Of a stretch of 64,000 bases of DNA, positions 17,507 through 26,644 are shown piece after piece. Source of the stretch: Acinetobacter calcoaceticus (GTDB lineage Bacteria; Pseudomonadota; Gammaproteobacteria; Pseudomonadales; Moraxellaceae); the NCBI RefSeq assembly GCF_900520355.1, contig NZ_LS999521.1, positions 1,984,001 to 2,048,000 on the forward strand. Reading direction: 5' to 3'. The translations under genes and the position numbers were made by a program. The notes beneath the pieces were generated by a model. That model did not search any database, was not told the DNA's origin, and was given only the letters and a program-made list of their open reading frames with translations. Every line of letters begins with the position of its first letter. The first letter of the stretch is position 1.

Positions 17507-18211
17507 ATGAATAAAGTTTATGCCAATGCAGAGGCAGCACTAAAAGATGTTATTGCAGATAATCAAACACTTGCCGTTGGTGGTTTTGGTTTATGCGGAA
17601 TTCCGGAAAAACTGATTGTTGCAGTTAAGCAAAGTGGCGTAACTGGTCTTACTTGTATTTCAAATAACGCAGGTGTAGATGATTTTGGTTTAGGTATTTT
17701 GCTTCAAACTAAACAGATTAAAAAAATGATCTCTTCTTATGTGGGAGAAAATAAAGAATTTGAGCGCCAATATTTAAATGGTGAACTTGACGTAGAACTC
17801 ACTCCACAAGGGACCTTAGCTGAAAAGTTACGTGCTGGTGGTGCTGGTATTCCTGCATTTTACACTCAAACTGGTGTAGGCACACTGATTGCTGAAGGTA
17901 AAGAAGAACGTACCTTTAAAGGCAAAAACTATATTTTAGAAGAATCATTAACAGCGGATATCGCACTTGTTAAAGCATATAAGGCAGATAAAGCGGGTAA
18001 TTTAGTGTTCCGTAAAACTGCTCAGAACTTTAACCCTGAATGCGCAATGGCTGGAAAAATTACGATTGCAGAAGTTGAACAAGTTGTTGAAATCGGTGAG
18101 TTAGATCCAGATGAAATCCATTTGGCAGGTATCTATGTAAATCGTATTGTACTTAATGCATCACCTGAAAAGCGTATTGAACATAAAACTTTAAGCACGG
18201 AGGCAGTATAA
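17507..18211 (+). CDS. scoA: 3-oxoacid CoA-transferase, subunit A
   Basis: 234 residues of the CoA-transferase family I A subunit. The N-terminal glycine-rich motif [13 protein letters not shown] is at about 25-37, with the family block [16 protein letters not shown] near 110-125. With subunit B it moves CoA from succinyl-CoA to acetoacetate, making acetoacetyl-CoA for the thiolase. Subunit B follows 1 bp later. Transfer from acetyl-CoA (AtoDA type) cannot be excluded, but the sequence looks more like the succinyl-CoA enzyme. Confidence 0.9.
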   Translation: MNKVYANAEAALKDVIADNQTLAVGGFGLCGIPEKLIVAVKQSGVTGLTCISNNAGVDDFGLGILLQTKQIKKMISSYVGENKEFERQYLNGELDVELTPQGTLAEKLRAGGAGIPAFYTQTGVGTLIAEGKEERTFKGKNYILEESLTADIALVKAYKADKAGNLVFRKTAQNFNPECAMAGKITIAEVEQVVEIGELDPDEIHLAGIYVNRIVLNASPEKRIEHKTLSTEAV

Positions 18212-18212
18212 A

Positions 18213-18854
18213 ATGGCTTGGTCACGCAATGAAATGGCACAACGTGCTGCGAAAGAACTTGAAGATGGGTTTTATGTCAATTTAGGTATTGGCTTACCTA
18301 CCCTAGTTGCCAATTATATTCCTGAAAATATTAATGTTTGGCTTCAATCTGAAAACGGTTTATTAGGTATTGGCGAGTTTCCAACTGAAGAAACTGTTGA
18401 TGCCGATTTAATTAATGCAGGTAAACAAACGGTTACTGCTCGCGCTGGCGCTGCTTTTTTCTCAAGCTCAGCTTCATTTGCCATGATCCGTGGCGGCCAT
18501 GTAAACATTGCAATTTTAGGTGCAATGGAAGTTTCCGAAAATGGAGACTTGGCCAACTGGATGATTCCGGGTAAGAAAGTCAAAGGTATGGGCGGCGCGA
18601 TGGACTTGGTTGTTGGTGTCCAAAAAGTTGTTGTTCTTATGGAACATTGTGCAAAAGATGGTACGCCAAAAATTGTGAAAAACTGTAGTTTACCTTTAAC
18701 CGGTAAAGGTGTTGTGCACCGCGTAATTACTGACTTAGGTGTAATGGACATTACTCCACAAGGTGTTGAACTGATTGAACTTGCTAAAGATGTCACACTT
18801 GAACAGATTCAAGCTGTTACAGGTGTCGAATTCTATAAAACCTTAGTTGCTTAA
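18213..18854 (+). CDS. scoB: 3-oxoacid CoA-transferase, subunit B
   Basis: 213 residues. The catalytic Glu47 lies in SENGLLGIG, the family I active-site motif, after the [12 protein letters not shown] block. The C-terminal [20 protein letters not shown] stretch is also characteristic. It pairs with scoA (1-bp gap). A strong hairpin follows at 18880-18920, before the transporter gene, so expression of the distal genes may be lowered. Confidence 0.92.
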   Translation: MAWSRNEMAQRAAKELEDGFYVNLGIGLPTLVANYIPENINVWLQSENGLLGIGEFPTEETVDADLINAGKQTVTARAGAAFFSSSASFAMIRGGHVNIAILGAMEVSENGDLANWMIPGKKVKGMGGAMDLVVGVQKVVVLMEHCAKDGTPKIVKNCSLPLTGKGVVHRVITDLGVMDITPQGVELIELAKDVTLEQIQAVTGVEFYKTLVA

Positions 18855-18879
18855 ATTTTAATTTTTTAGTTAGCCAGAC

Positions 18880-18920
18880 AAGACTTAAGCTAGAAAGTGA
18901 GCTTAAGTCTTAGCCTTTTT
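18880..18920 (+). terminator. Hairpin terminator or attenuator between scoB and the transporter gene
   Basis: A perfect 12-bp stem (18880-18891 with 18900-18911) with an 8-base loop, then AGCC and five T residues. It lies 25 bp after the scoB stop and about 48 bp before the next start. Confidence 0.75.
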
Positions 18921-18967
18921 AAGCACCGGATGTGCTGTCTATAAGAACGAGAAGGATTTTTTCAGCT

Positions 18968-20377
18968 ATGGAAAAACAGCAAGGAATTTTTGAAAGATTT
19001 GCCCTTCGGATTAGTGATTGGTCTGAAAAGTGGTTTCCAGATTCATATATTTTTGCACTACTCGGCGTCATTATTGTGTCGATTGCCGCTTTGGGTATTG
19101 GTGCCCCAATTCAAGATGTAGCAACTTCTTTCGGTAACGGTTTCTGGAGTCTTATTCCCTTTACCCTACAAATGACCATGCTGATTATTGTGGGTTATGT
19201 CGTTTCTGTATCTAAGCCAATAAAATTCCTGATTCAAAAAATGGCGCATATTCCAAATTCTGGGCGTGGTGCTATTGTTTTGGTTGCAACTGTCAGCTTG
19301 TTAATTTCACTGGTCAATTGGGCGGTAAGTACCATACTTACTGCACTTTTGGTGATCGCATTAGCGAAGCGTAAAGAGCTGAATATGGATTATCGTGCTG
19401 CCGCAGCGGCTGCGATTATTGGTATGGGTGCAACTTGGGCATTAGGGATCAGTTCTTCAGCAGCACAGCTTCAAGCGAATAAAAGCAGTTTGCCTGAGTC
19501 GATTTATAATTTGACCGGTGTTATTCCATTTACAGAAACCATCTTTCTTTGGCAATCCATTGCGATGACCATTATTCTGGTGATTGTTTCAATCGCAATC
19601 GCGTATTGGTCAGCGCCAAAAGGCAATAATGTTAAAACGATTGAAAGTTTTGACATTCAGTTTGAAGAAGAAAAGCCACATGAGGAAAAATCTACTCGTC
19701 CGGGTGACTGGTTAGAAAACTCGCCTATTTTAACGATTATTGTGGTGGCTTTAGGCTTAATCTGGATGTTTTTTGAATTTTCAAAAAGTAATCCGATCAT
19801 TGCCATTTCAAGCCTAAACACTTACAACTTTGTGTTTTTAATGCTTGGGTTAGCGTTACATGGCACACCACGAAACTTCTTAAATGCTGTTTCAAAGGCA
19901 GTTCCAGCTGTATCAGGAATCTTAATTCAGTTTCCGTTGTACGGAAGTATTGCATTTATCATGACGCAAGCTTTAAACAGTCAGGATTTATCGCTGTCAC
20001 ACTATGTTGCCGAGTTTTTCGTCTCAATCGCTTCAAAAGAAACCTTTGCAATTGTGATGGGAATTTACTCCGCCATCCTTGGGTTCTTCGTGCCATCTGG
20101 CGGTGGAAAATGGATTATTGAAGCCCCATATGTCATGCAAGCAGCAAATGATTTAAAAGTTCATTTAGGCTGGTCTGTACAAATTTATAATGCAGCCGAA
20201 GCTTTACCGAATTTAATCAATCCATTCTTTATGCTTCCAATGTTAGGCATTCTAAAACTAAAAGCAAAAGATGTGATTGGTTTTACAGTCACTCAGCTCG
20301 TCGTGCATTTTCCTTTAGTTTTATTTTTATTGTGGTTCTTTGGAAGAACGCTTAGCTACACCCCACCTACTTTTTAA
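18968..20377 (+). CDS. atoE: Short-chain fatty acid transporter (AtoE family)
   Basis: 469 residues with about 12 membrane segments. The N-terminus (MEKQQGIFERFALRISDWSE) and the motifs WAVSTILTALLVIAL and GFFVPSGGGKWIIEAPY fit the AtoE family that imports short-chain acids such as acetoacetate or butyrate. The start at 18968 is preferred over a frame start at 18932 because AAGGA precedes it at a workable distance and the family begins here. It lies between the CoA-transferase and thiolase genes, completing an acetoacetate-use cluster. Confidence 0.88.
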   Translation: MEKQQGIFERFALRISDWSEKWFPDSYIFALLGVIIVSIAALGIGAPIQDVATSFGNGFWSLIPFTLQMTMLIIVGYVVSVSKPIKFLIQKMAHIPNSGRGAIVLVATVSLLISLVNWAVSTILTALLVIALAKRKELNMDYRAAAAAAIIGMGATWALGISSSAAQLQANKSSLPESIYNLTGVIPFTETIFLWQSIAMTIILVIVSIAIAYWSAPKGNNVKTIESFDIQFEEEKPHEEKSTRPGDWLENSPILTIIVVALGLIWMFFEFSKSNPIIAISSLNTYNFVFLMLGLALHGTPRNFLNAVSKAVPAVSGILIQFPLYGSIAFIMTQALNSQDLSLSHYVAEFFVSIASKETFAIVMGIYSAILGFFVPSGGGKWIIEAPYVMQAANDLKVHLGWSVQIYNAAEALPNLINPFFMLPMLGILKLKAKDVIGFTVTQLVVHFPLVLFLLWFFGRTLSYTPPTF

Positions 20378-20442
20378 TTTACGGGCGCCTTTAGTCTCGG
20401 CTAGAGGCAAATTTAGCAAATACACCAATAAGAGATATTAAG

Positions 20443-21615
20443 ATGAGTTCAATTGTTATAGTTTCAGGTAGCCGCACTGCAATGGGCGGTTTTCAAGGCA
20501 GTCTATCCACTTTAACTGCACCAGAACTTGGCGCTGCTGTCATTCGCGAATCGATCCAACGTGCAGGTGTTGCACCTGAACAAGTAGATGAAGTTATTTT
20601 TGGTTGTGTATTGAGTGCAGGCATAGGTCAAGGGCCTGCTCGTCAGGCTATGCGTAAAGCTGGTGTACCTGATCATGTAGGTGCAGTCACCATTAATAAA
20701 CTTTGCGGTTCTGCCATGAAAGCAGTGTTAATGGCATCAGACACCTTAAAAGCTGGTAGTGCTAACATTATTGTTGCGGGTGGTATGGAGTCCATGAGTA
20801 ATGCTCCATATATTTTGCCAAAAGCACGTGGCGGCTACCGTATGGGCCATGGCGAAATTAAAGATCATATGTTTTTAGATGGTCTTGAAGATGCTGAAAC
20901 GGGTCGATTGATGGGTTCTTTTGCGCAAGACATGGCAAATACCAAAGGCTTTACACGTGAGCAAATGGATAACTTTGCGATTTCTTCACTGAAAAAAGCG
21001 CAAACTGCCATTACACAAGGTTACTTCAAAGAAGAGATTGTTCCTGTTGAAGTAAAAACTCGTAAAGGTACCGAAGTTATCGATCAAGATGAGCAACCAT
21101 TAAAAGCGAATCTTGAGAAAATCCCAACATTACGCCCTGCCTTTAGCAAAGACGGTACAATTACAGCTGCAAACTCAAGCTCAATTTCTGATGGTGCTGC
21201 TGCATTAGTACTCACTACTGAAGAATATGCAAAAGAGCATGGTTTAAATACTTTAGCAAAAATTGTTGCAACTTCGACCCATTCACAGCATCCAAGCGAA
21301 TTTACAATTGCTCCGATTAGTGCGATTCAAAAAGTACTTGAGCGTGCTGGCTGGTCTGTTGACGAGGTAGATGCTTGGGAAATTAATGAAGCTTTTGCAA
21401 TGGTTGCAATGGCACCAATTCACGACTTAGGTATCGATGAAGCAAAAGTTAACATACATGGTGGTGCATGTGCTTTAGGACACCCAATTGGCGCAACTGG
21501 TTCAAGAATTATCCTTTCTCTTATCTATGCTTTAAAACGCTTAGGTAAAAAGAAAGGTGTTGCTGCGTTATGTATTGGTGGCGGTGAAGCTACAGCAGTC
21601 GCAATTGAAATCTAA
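20443..21615 (+). CDS. atoB: Acetyl-CoA acetyltransferase (thiolase)
   Basis: 390 residues, a biosynthetic/degradative type thiolase that splits acetoacetyl-CoA into two acetyl-CoA. The nucleophile Cys88 is in INKLCGSAMKA, the His in GGACALGHPIGATG and the second Cys in ALCIGGGEA. The length is standard. As the last gene of the cluster it closes the path hydroxybutyrate, acetoacetate, acetoacetyl-CoA, acetyl-CoA. A strong bidirectional terminator follows. Confidence 0.93.
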   Translation: MSSIVIVSGSRTAMGGFQGSLSTLTAPELGAAVIRESIQRAGVAPEQVDEVIFGCVLSAGIGQGPARQAMRKAGVPDHVGAVTINKLCGSAMKAVLMASDTLKAGSANIIVAGGMESMSNAPYILPKARGGYRMGHGEIKDHMFLDGLEDAETGRLMGSFAQDMANTKGFTREQMDNFAISSLKKAQTAITQGYFKEEIVPVEVKTRKGTEVIDQDEQPLKANLEKIPTLRPAFSKDGTITAANSSSISDGAAALVLTTEEYAKEHGLNTLAKIVATSTHSQHPSEFTIAPISAIQKVLERAGWSVDEVDAWEINEAFAMVAMAPIHDLGIDEAKVNIHGGACALGHPIGATGSRIILSLIYALKRLGKKKGVAALCIGGGEATAVAIEI

Positions 21616-21626
21616 AAATTCAAAAC

Positions 21627-21664
21627 AAAGAAGATGTAAGAGTTTTTCTTACATCTTCTTTTTT
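21627..21664. terminator. Bidirectional terminator between thiolase and LysR genes
   Basis: A 14-bp perfect stem (21627-21640 with 21648-21661) and a 7-base loop, with an A tract before and a T tract after. It overlaps the stop codon region of the convergent LysR gene (21663). Confidence 0.9.
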
Positions 21665-22586
21665 AGACTTTAAAAAGTTCATAACAGGTTTGGCGGAACC
21701 ATTTATGGCTACTTTTATGATGACAAGACATATGCCAATGTTGTTTAACATCATAAGTTGGGAAGTCGAGAGGTGCCGGTAAAATCTGTAAATTTTCTCT
21801 GACCAATAAGACTTGGCTCAAATAATACGGCACGGTTGCAATCGCATCTGTTTCTTGAACGACTAAACCCACCCCTAGATAACTTGGTAAGCGAATTAGA
21901 ATATTTCTGTCTAATCCTTTGTTCTGTAATTCATTTTTAATATGGTAGTGACCGATCCCTGCATCAATATCGATATGATATTCACGCATATAGTCTTCTA
22001 AAGTAAAATTATTTGGATCTAAACGAGGATGGCTCTTTGAGCTAATCACAACATAATGTTGTTTGAAAAACTTCTGTTGATAAAAGCCTTCTTCCAATTG
22101 GGGTAAAAAGCCAATTGCAAGGTCAATTTCACCATTTGCCATTTGATAACTAGTTTCTGGTGTAATCGGCCGAATATTCAAGCGAATTAAAGGAGCTTTC
22201 TCTTTTAAATAGTTTGTTAATTGCGGCAATAAGACCAGATGAGATACGTCAGTCATCGCAATAGTAAAAAGTTGATCCGAAGTAAGTGGGTCAAAGTTCA
22301 CACTAAAGTTGTTAATACTTTCAACTTTATCAATAACTTCACTAATGAGTGGAAAGATTTCTTTAGCCAATTCGGTTGGAATCATTTCATTCCCAACACG
22401 AATAAAAAGCGGGTCATTAAAATGCTGACGGATTTTGTTCAGTCCATTACTAACACTCGGTTGTGTGAGGCCAATCGCATCAGCAGCCATTGAAACGCTT
22501 TTAAACCGATAAATATGATAAAAAATATTTAGTAATCTACTATCTAGATCAAACAAAATTGTCTCCGTCTGGATCAAATAATCCAT
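21663..22586 (-). CDS. LysR-family transcriptional regulator
   Basis: 307 residues with an N-terminal LysR helix-turn-helix (SVSMAADAIGLTQPSVSNGLNKIR, about 30-55) and a C-terminal ligand-binding domain. The body resembles NahR/LinR/NodD-type LysR proteins (PLISEVIDKVE and the MTDVSHLVLLP stretch) that respond to aromatic or hydrophobic effectors. No ribosome site stands out before the start. No adjacent cotranscribed gene reveals its target; the ketone-body cluster, the next LysR gene and aspA are neighbours. Confidence 0.8.
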   Translation of the reverse strand: MDYLIQTETILFDLDSRLLNIFYHIYRFKSVSMAADAIGLTQPSVSNGLNKIRQHFNDPLFIRVGNEMIPTELAKEIFPLISEVIDKVESINNFSVNFDPLTSDQLFTIAMTDVSHLVLLPQLTNYLKEKAPLIRLNIRPITPETSYQMANGEIDLAIGFLPQLEEGFYQQKFFKQHYVVISSKSHPRLDPNNFTLEDYMREYHIDIDAGIGHYHIKNELQNKGLDRNILIRLPSYLGVGLVVQETDAIATVPYYLSQVLLVRENLQILPAPLDFPTYDVKQHWHMSCHHKSSHKWFRQTCYELFKV

Positions 22587-22799
22587 TCAAAAGGAATGAA
22601 ATCAGGTACAGCATATATAAAAATGCTCACTAGATTTTTGAATTATTGATATATGGTCTAAATTAACAAAGAACCTAGACCATGAGCAATGCTTTATAAA
22701 GCCTTTCATCATAAAGACAAAGGTATGGGCGCTTTAATTGATTACTTTGTATGTAAATATGTTGAATACAATACATATCCTTATAAGTTTTTATAAATT

Positions 22800-23693
22800 T
22801 TAATCAGGCTGAGTTTGGAAGCCCTTCCAGATTTGCTGGACTGCTTTGTTATCACTCAAATTATTTTTAAAAATATAAATATCTTGAGGAAGACAATACT
22901 CATGATGATCTAACATAACCAATTTTCCATTCGCAAGATCTTCTTCTACATTGATTTTTGGAATCCATGCAACGCCTAGACCTTGTAATACGAGCTCCTT
23001 TAAATTAGTTGCATTATCAGTCTCGTATAAGGTTTTATAAATCAGCTTACCCTCGATCAGTTGGTCTACTAATTTTCGCAAATAAGCATGTTTACTATAA
23101 GCAAGCAATGAAAAATTATTTTGAATTGTATGCTTAGGCGTATGGTCTGCTTCGGTAGCCGATACAGGAACAATCTCTGTTTCAGCAATCTTGATCCCAC
23201 TTAAAATATCATCACCAACACGGTTAATATGAGATCGGTCTGCATAACAAATCATAAAATCGCAGGCACCTTCTTTTAAAAGAGATAAACCCTCGCCACT
23301 ATTTGTCGCTACAATTTCAATTTTTAAATCACGCATAAACGTTGGAAATTTTTTCAAAAAAGTCGTTAAAAAACCAGAAGCTAGTGAGTGAACCACACAA
23401 AAACGAATGGTAGATTCGGTTTCATTTTTAATATTTTTAATCAGCTTAGCGGTCTCTTCCACCTGCTTCTCAATATTTTTAGACATAACCAGCATAATTC
23501 GCCCGATGTCTGTAAATTCAATATTATTTTTATTATTTCTAATAATAACTTCAGCTCCAATCATCTCTTCTAATTGCTGAATTCTACGTGTAAAAGCGGA
23601 TTGACTAATAAATCGTTTTTCTGCTGCTTTTGAAATAGAACGCTCTCGCTCCAATGTCAAAAGATCTTCTACCCAACGTACTTCTAAGTTCAT
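22800..23693 (-). CDS. LysR-family transcriptional regulator (YjiE/HypT-like)
   Basis: 297 residues. Helix-turn-helix at about 4-60 (WVEDLLTLERERSISKAAEKRFISQSAFTRRIQQLE) followed by a LysR ligand-binding domain. The opening LEVRWVEDLLTL, with a Trp and Asp-Leu pair, is the hallmark of LysR proteins of the YjiE/HypT and aspartase-linked type. The ATG at 23693 is chosen because AAGGGA is 9 bases before it and abuts the upstream ATG at 23702 without spacing. It is followed upstream by small genes and the divergent aspA, which may be its target (inference). Confidence 0.82.
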   Translation of the reverse strand: MNLEVRWVEDLLTLERERSISKAAEKRFISQSAFTRRIQQLEEMIGAEVIIRNNKNNIEFTDIGRIMLVMSKNIEKQVEETAKLIKNIKNETESTIRFCVVHSLASGFLTTFLKKFPTFMRDLKIEIVATNSGEGLSLLKEGACDFMICYADRSHINRVGDDILSGIKIAETEIVPVSATEADHTPKHTIQNNFSLLAYSKHAYLRKLVDQLIEGKLIYKTLYETDNATNLKELVLQGLGVAWIPKINVEEDLANGKLVMLDHHEYCLPQDIYIFKNNLSDNKAVQQIWKGFQTQPD

Positions 23694-24238
23694 TTTATGC
23701 ATTCCCTTTTTATAGTTATGTCCTTAATTTATCTTGTTGGGAAGCTGAAGAAATAGCTGAATAGATGAATGAAAAATATAAAACATGGGAGTACCTGCAA
23801 AAATGCGATGGAAGAATGGCAAAGCCAAACGATAAAAATAAGTATTTAATAATTCTGACATAGAAAAGAGCGTAAGAGAATAAAAGACTTTGATTTAACT
23901 CTACAACTCATACAAATATAAAATTCTTCTAATAAAAATTATTTTAAATCAATAATTAAATTAAACATAACGCTAGTAAATGAATAATTCAACCTTAATA
24001 AAAAATAAGAATAGTCCGATGATTTCTTCATGTTTTAATTTTGATAAAAAAAGTCCGCACCTTGGGGAAGAATACGGACTGTAAAACTAAAATATTACTA
24101 TTTTGATCATTTCAGGATTTAAGCTTTCTGACCTAATGAACTCATTCAAATCAGAAGATATATTTGCAGTATAGTTCCACTAAAGAAACCTGACTATTCT
24201 ACTAAAGTATCTATCCCAAATCGGACCGAAACAAATTT
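23694..24238. other. 545-bp intergenic region, no gene seen
   Basis: AT-rich DNA between the LysR gene and a small hypothetical gene. The only structure noted is a hairpin at 24051-24080 (6-bp AGTCCG/CGGACT stem, large loop, T tract on the minus strand), a possible terminator for the gene at 24239. Confidence 0.5.
24051..24080 (-). terminator. Possible terminator downstream of the 24239 gene
   Basis: Six-bp stem (24052-24057 with 24075-24080) with an 17-base loop. On the minus strand seven T residues follow. The distance to the nearest stop (about 160 bp) and the long loop keep confidence low. Confidence 0.4.
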
Positions 24239-24466
24239 CTAATATTCACCAATGAGATAATATAGCTTTCTTGAAATTTCAACCATCATGTTAGAAGTAT
24301 ATTGAGTAATTTCAAAAACTTGCTTTTTCTGTGGATTAAATACCATATTATCTTTTTCATCGCTAAAAAAGATATATGTGGTGTATTTATCCATTTGATG
24401 GATATGCTCTTTTAAGCTTACTTTTTCCCCAGAATTGGGATCATAGGCGATAAACTTCATTCTCAT
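24239..24466 (-). CDS. Small hypothetical protein, 75 residues
   Basis: A soluble-looking 75-residue product with mixed charge (RMKFIAYDPNSGEKVSLKEHI at the start) and aromatic residues throughout; no signal peptide and no motif I recognise. Ribosome site weak (GAGAC). It might be a small cytoplasmic protein specific to Acinetobacter. A Met at residue 3 is an alternative start. Confidence 0.5.
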   Translation of the reverse strand: MRMKFIAYDPNSGEKVSLKEHIHQMDKYTTYIFFSDEKDNMVFNPQKKQVFEITQYTSNMMVEISRKLYYLIGEY

Positions 24467-24571
24467 GAATTTTGTCTCTATACATACAGTCTTTTACCTA
24501 AAATTTAATAAAACTTAGATAAAATAATATTTTGATGGATAATATAAAATAGTTAAGCTGAGTAACCGTGG

Positions 24572-24754
24572 CTATTTATAAGATATGGCTACGATATTAT
24601 TTGCCTTGTTTACAGAGGTTTCTGCAGAGGCAATAGACTGCTCAGCTTCTTTAAGCAGACGAGAGGTTTTAGACTCACTCTTCTCTTCACCATGGAAAAG
24701 TACATAGTATGTAAAACTACCCAAAATAATTAATGCAGCTGTGACTTTTAACAT
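24572..24754 (-). CDS. Small single-span membrane protein, 60 residues
   Basis: Residues 3-19 are a hydrophobic helix, after which the chain is highly charged and helical, rich in Glu, Lys, Ser and Ala (about 23-52), like a membrane-anchored coiled coil. No family recognised. Ribosome site weak. A perfect CRP-type palindrome lies 43-58 bp upstream (24797-24812), which supports a real, regulated gene. Confidence 0.5.
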   Translation of the reverse strand: MLKVTAALIILGSFTYYVLFHGEEKSESKTSRLLKEAEQSIASAETSVNKANNIVAISYK

Positions 24755-25167
24755 AAACTTAAAAACTAGGATTTTTTTGTATTATAGTGCCTTTTATGTG
24801 AAATGCATCACATTTTTATATAAATTTGTTAGATAAGCTACACTTTCGATAATATTATGGCCGTTAAGTTACTTGATAATTCACTTAAATTAACGAGTCT
24901 AAAATTTTGTATACGGTTATTTTTTTAATTACGTGATCATTTAGTTCATTCAGTAATTTTATACATTAAATTTAACTAAACAGTAAACCATTAATTTAAA
25001 AAATAAAATTTAGATTTAATGAGCAAAGAAAAAAGTTTTTTTATTTTTAGGTTTAGAAAAGAAAAAATCTGATATGCAAAAAATGCATAATTAACTTGAT
25101 AAATGCATTAGAAGTGAAGCATTTCGAAATCTAATATGAATTATCTACTCTACTAATTCGAAGTTTA
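24755..25167. other. 413-bp aspA upstream region
   Basis: No gene. It holds the CRP palindrome at 24797-24812 and, close to aspA, two copies of AAATGCAT exactly 20 bp apart (25081-25088 and 25101-25108), with TGCAT...ATGCA symmetry, a possible regulator site. Confidence 0.5.
24797..24812. promoter_or_regulatory. Perfect CRP/Vfr-type palindrome
   Basis: TGTGA-AATGCA-TCACA is the exact CRP consensus with a 6-base spacer. It lies 43 bp before the small membrane-protein gene (minus strand) and 356 bp before aspA (plus strand), so it could act on either, more likely the nearer gene. Confidence 0.65.
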
Positions 25168-26586
25168 ATGATGAACGCTGAAATTACCACCCGTATTGAG
25201 AAGGATCTTATTGGTTATAGAGAAATCAATAATAATGATTATTACGGAGTTCAAACATTACGTGCTCTAGAAAACTTTAACTTAACTCAAAGCAAAGTTA
25301 GAGATTTCCCTCATTTAATTAAAGCGTTAGCAATGGTAAAACTTGCTTGTGCTGAAGCGAATCATAATCTTAAAAGCTTAGATCAAACTAAATTTGAAGC
25401 AATTGAATACAGTTGTAATCAACTTATTCGCGGTAATTTTCACGATCAATTCCCGATCGATATGTTACAAGGTGGTGCTGGTACTTCAACCAATATGAAT
25501 GCAAATGAAGTATTGGCGAATGTTGCTTTAGAATATATGGGACATGCAAAAGGCCAATATCAATATTTACACCCTAATAATGATATCAACATGTCACAGT
25601 CTACAAATGACGTGTACCCTACTGCAATTCGTTTAGGCTTATTATTAAATTTAGACGAATTGAATCTCCCTTTTAATAACTTAATTTTAAGTTTCCGTAA
25701 CAAGTCTCAAGAATTTGCTCACATCTTAAAAATGGGTCGTACTCAGTTGCAAGATGCTGTACCAATGACATTAGGTCAAGAGTTTGGAGCTTTTGCAGTA
25801 ACCTTACAAAAAGATCTTGAGCAAATTAATACGCTTATTCCAAATGTACTGGCTTATATGAACCTTGGCGGTACAGCGATTGGTACAGGAATCACCACTG
25901 AATTTAACTATCGCGAACTTGCGATCCAAGCGCTTGCAAAAATCTCTGGTAAGAAAATTAAGTCATCTCCTGATTTAATCGAAGCAACTTCAGATATGGG
26001 CGATTTCGTTCTTTTATCTGGTTTATTAAAACGCACAGCAACTAAGCTATCGAAAATTGCTAACGACTTGCGTTTACTTTCAAGTGGACCTCGTACCGGC
26101 ATTAACGAAATTAACCTAGAAGCACGTCAACCGGGTAGTTCAATCATGCCGGGTAAAGTAAACCCAGTTATTCCAGAAGCGATGAACCTTGCTTGTTTCC
26201 AGATTATTGCAAATGATTTGGCTGTAACTTTGGCTGCTGAAGCGGGTCAATTACAGCTTAATGCAATGGAACCACTTATTGCATTCAAACTATTTGAATC
26301 GATGGATTTGCTTGGTAACGCGATGACAATGTTCCAAAGTAAATGTATTGATACGATTACGGCGAATCCTGAGCATTGTAAAGCTTTAGTTGAAAATTCA
26401 ATTGGTATTGTGACTGCACTTAACCCATATTTGGGTTATGAAACTACAACTCGTATTGCTAAAACTGCAAACGAAACTGGAGAAAGTGTATTGGCACTCG
26501 TTCAGAACGAAGGCTTATTATCAGCACAAGTGCTTGATGATATCTTGTCGATTAATAATATGGTTAAACCAAAAATGTCGGCTTAA
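25168..26586 (+). CDS. aspA: Aspartate ammonia-lyase (aspartase)
   Basis: 472 residues of the fumarase/aspartase superfamily. The signature loop GSSIMPGKVNP is near residue 325, and QGGAGTSTNMNANEV and SQSTNDVYPTA are the other active-site blocks. It reversibly deaminates aspartate to fumarate. The motif and the Gly-Asn-Phe-His-Asp-Gln-Phe context favour aspartase over class II fumarase. Start at the first of two adjacent ATG codons; a weak GAAG lies upstream. A terminator follows. Confidence 0.92.
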   Translation: MMNAEITTRIEKDLIGYREINNNDYYGVQTLRALENFNLTQSKVRDFPHLIKALAMVKLACAEANHNLKSLDQTKFEAIEYSCNQLIRGNFHDQFPIDMLQGGAGTSTNMNANEVLANVALEYMGHAKGQYQYLHPNNDINMSQSTNDVYPTAIRLGLLLNLDELNLPFNNLILSFRNKSQEFAHILKMGRTQLQDAVPMTLGQEFGAFAVTLQKDLEQINTLIPNVLAYMNLGGTAIGTGITTEFNYRELAIQALAKISGKKIKSSPDLIEATSDMGDFVLLSGLLKRTATKLSKIANDLRLLSSGPRTGINEINLEARQPGSSIMPGKVNPVIPEAMNLACFQIIANDLAVTLAAEAGQLQLNAMEPLIAFKLFESMDLLGNAMTMFQSKCIDTITANPEHCKALVENSIGIVTALNPYLGYETTTRIAKTANETGESVLALVQNEGLLSAQVLDDILSINNMVKPKMSA

Positions 26587-26596
26587 TTCCTGAAAT

Positions 26597-26628
26597 AAAA
26601 AAAGGAGCTTTTATAAGCTCCTTTTTTT
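26597..26628. terminator. Bidirectional terminator between aspA and the TonB receptor gene
   Basis: A 14-bp stem (26597-26610 with 26615-26628), TTAT loop, A tract and T tract on either side, serving both convergent genes. Confidence 0.92.
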
Positions 26629-26644
26629 ATTTGTTTTATAAATT

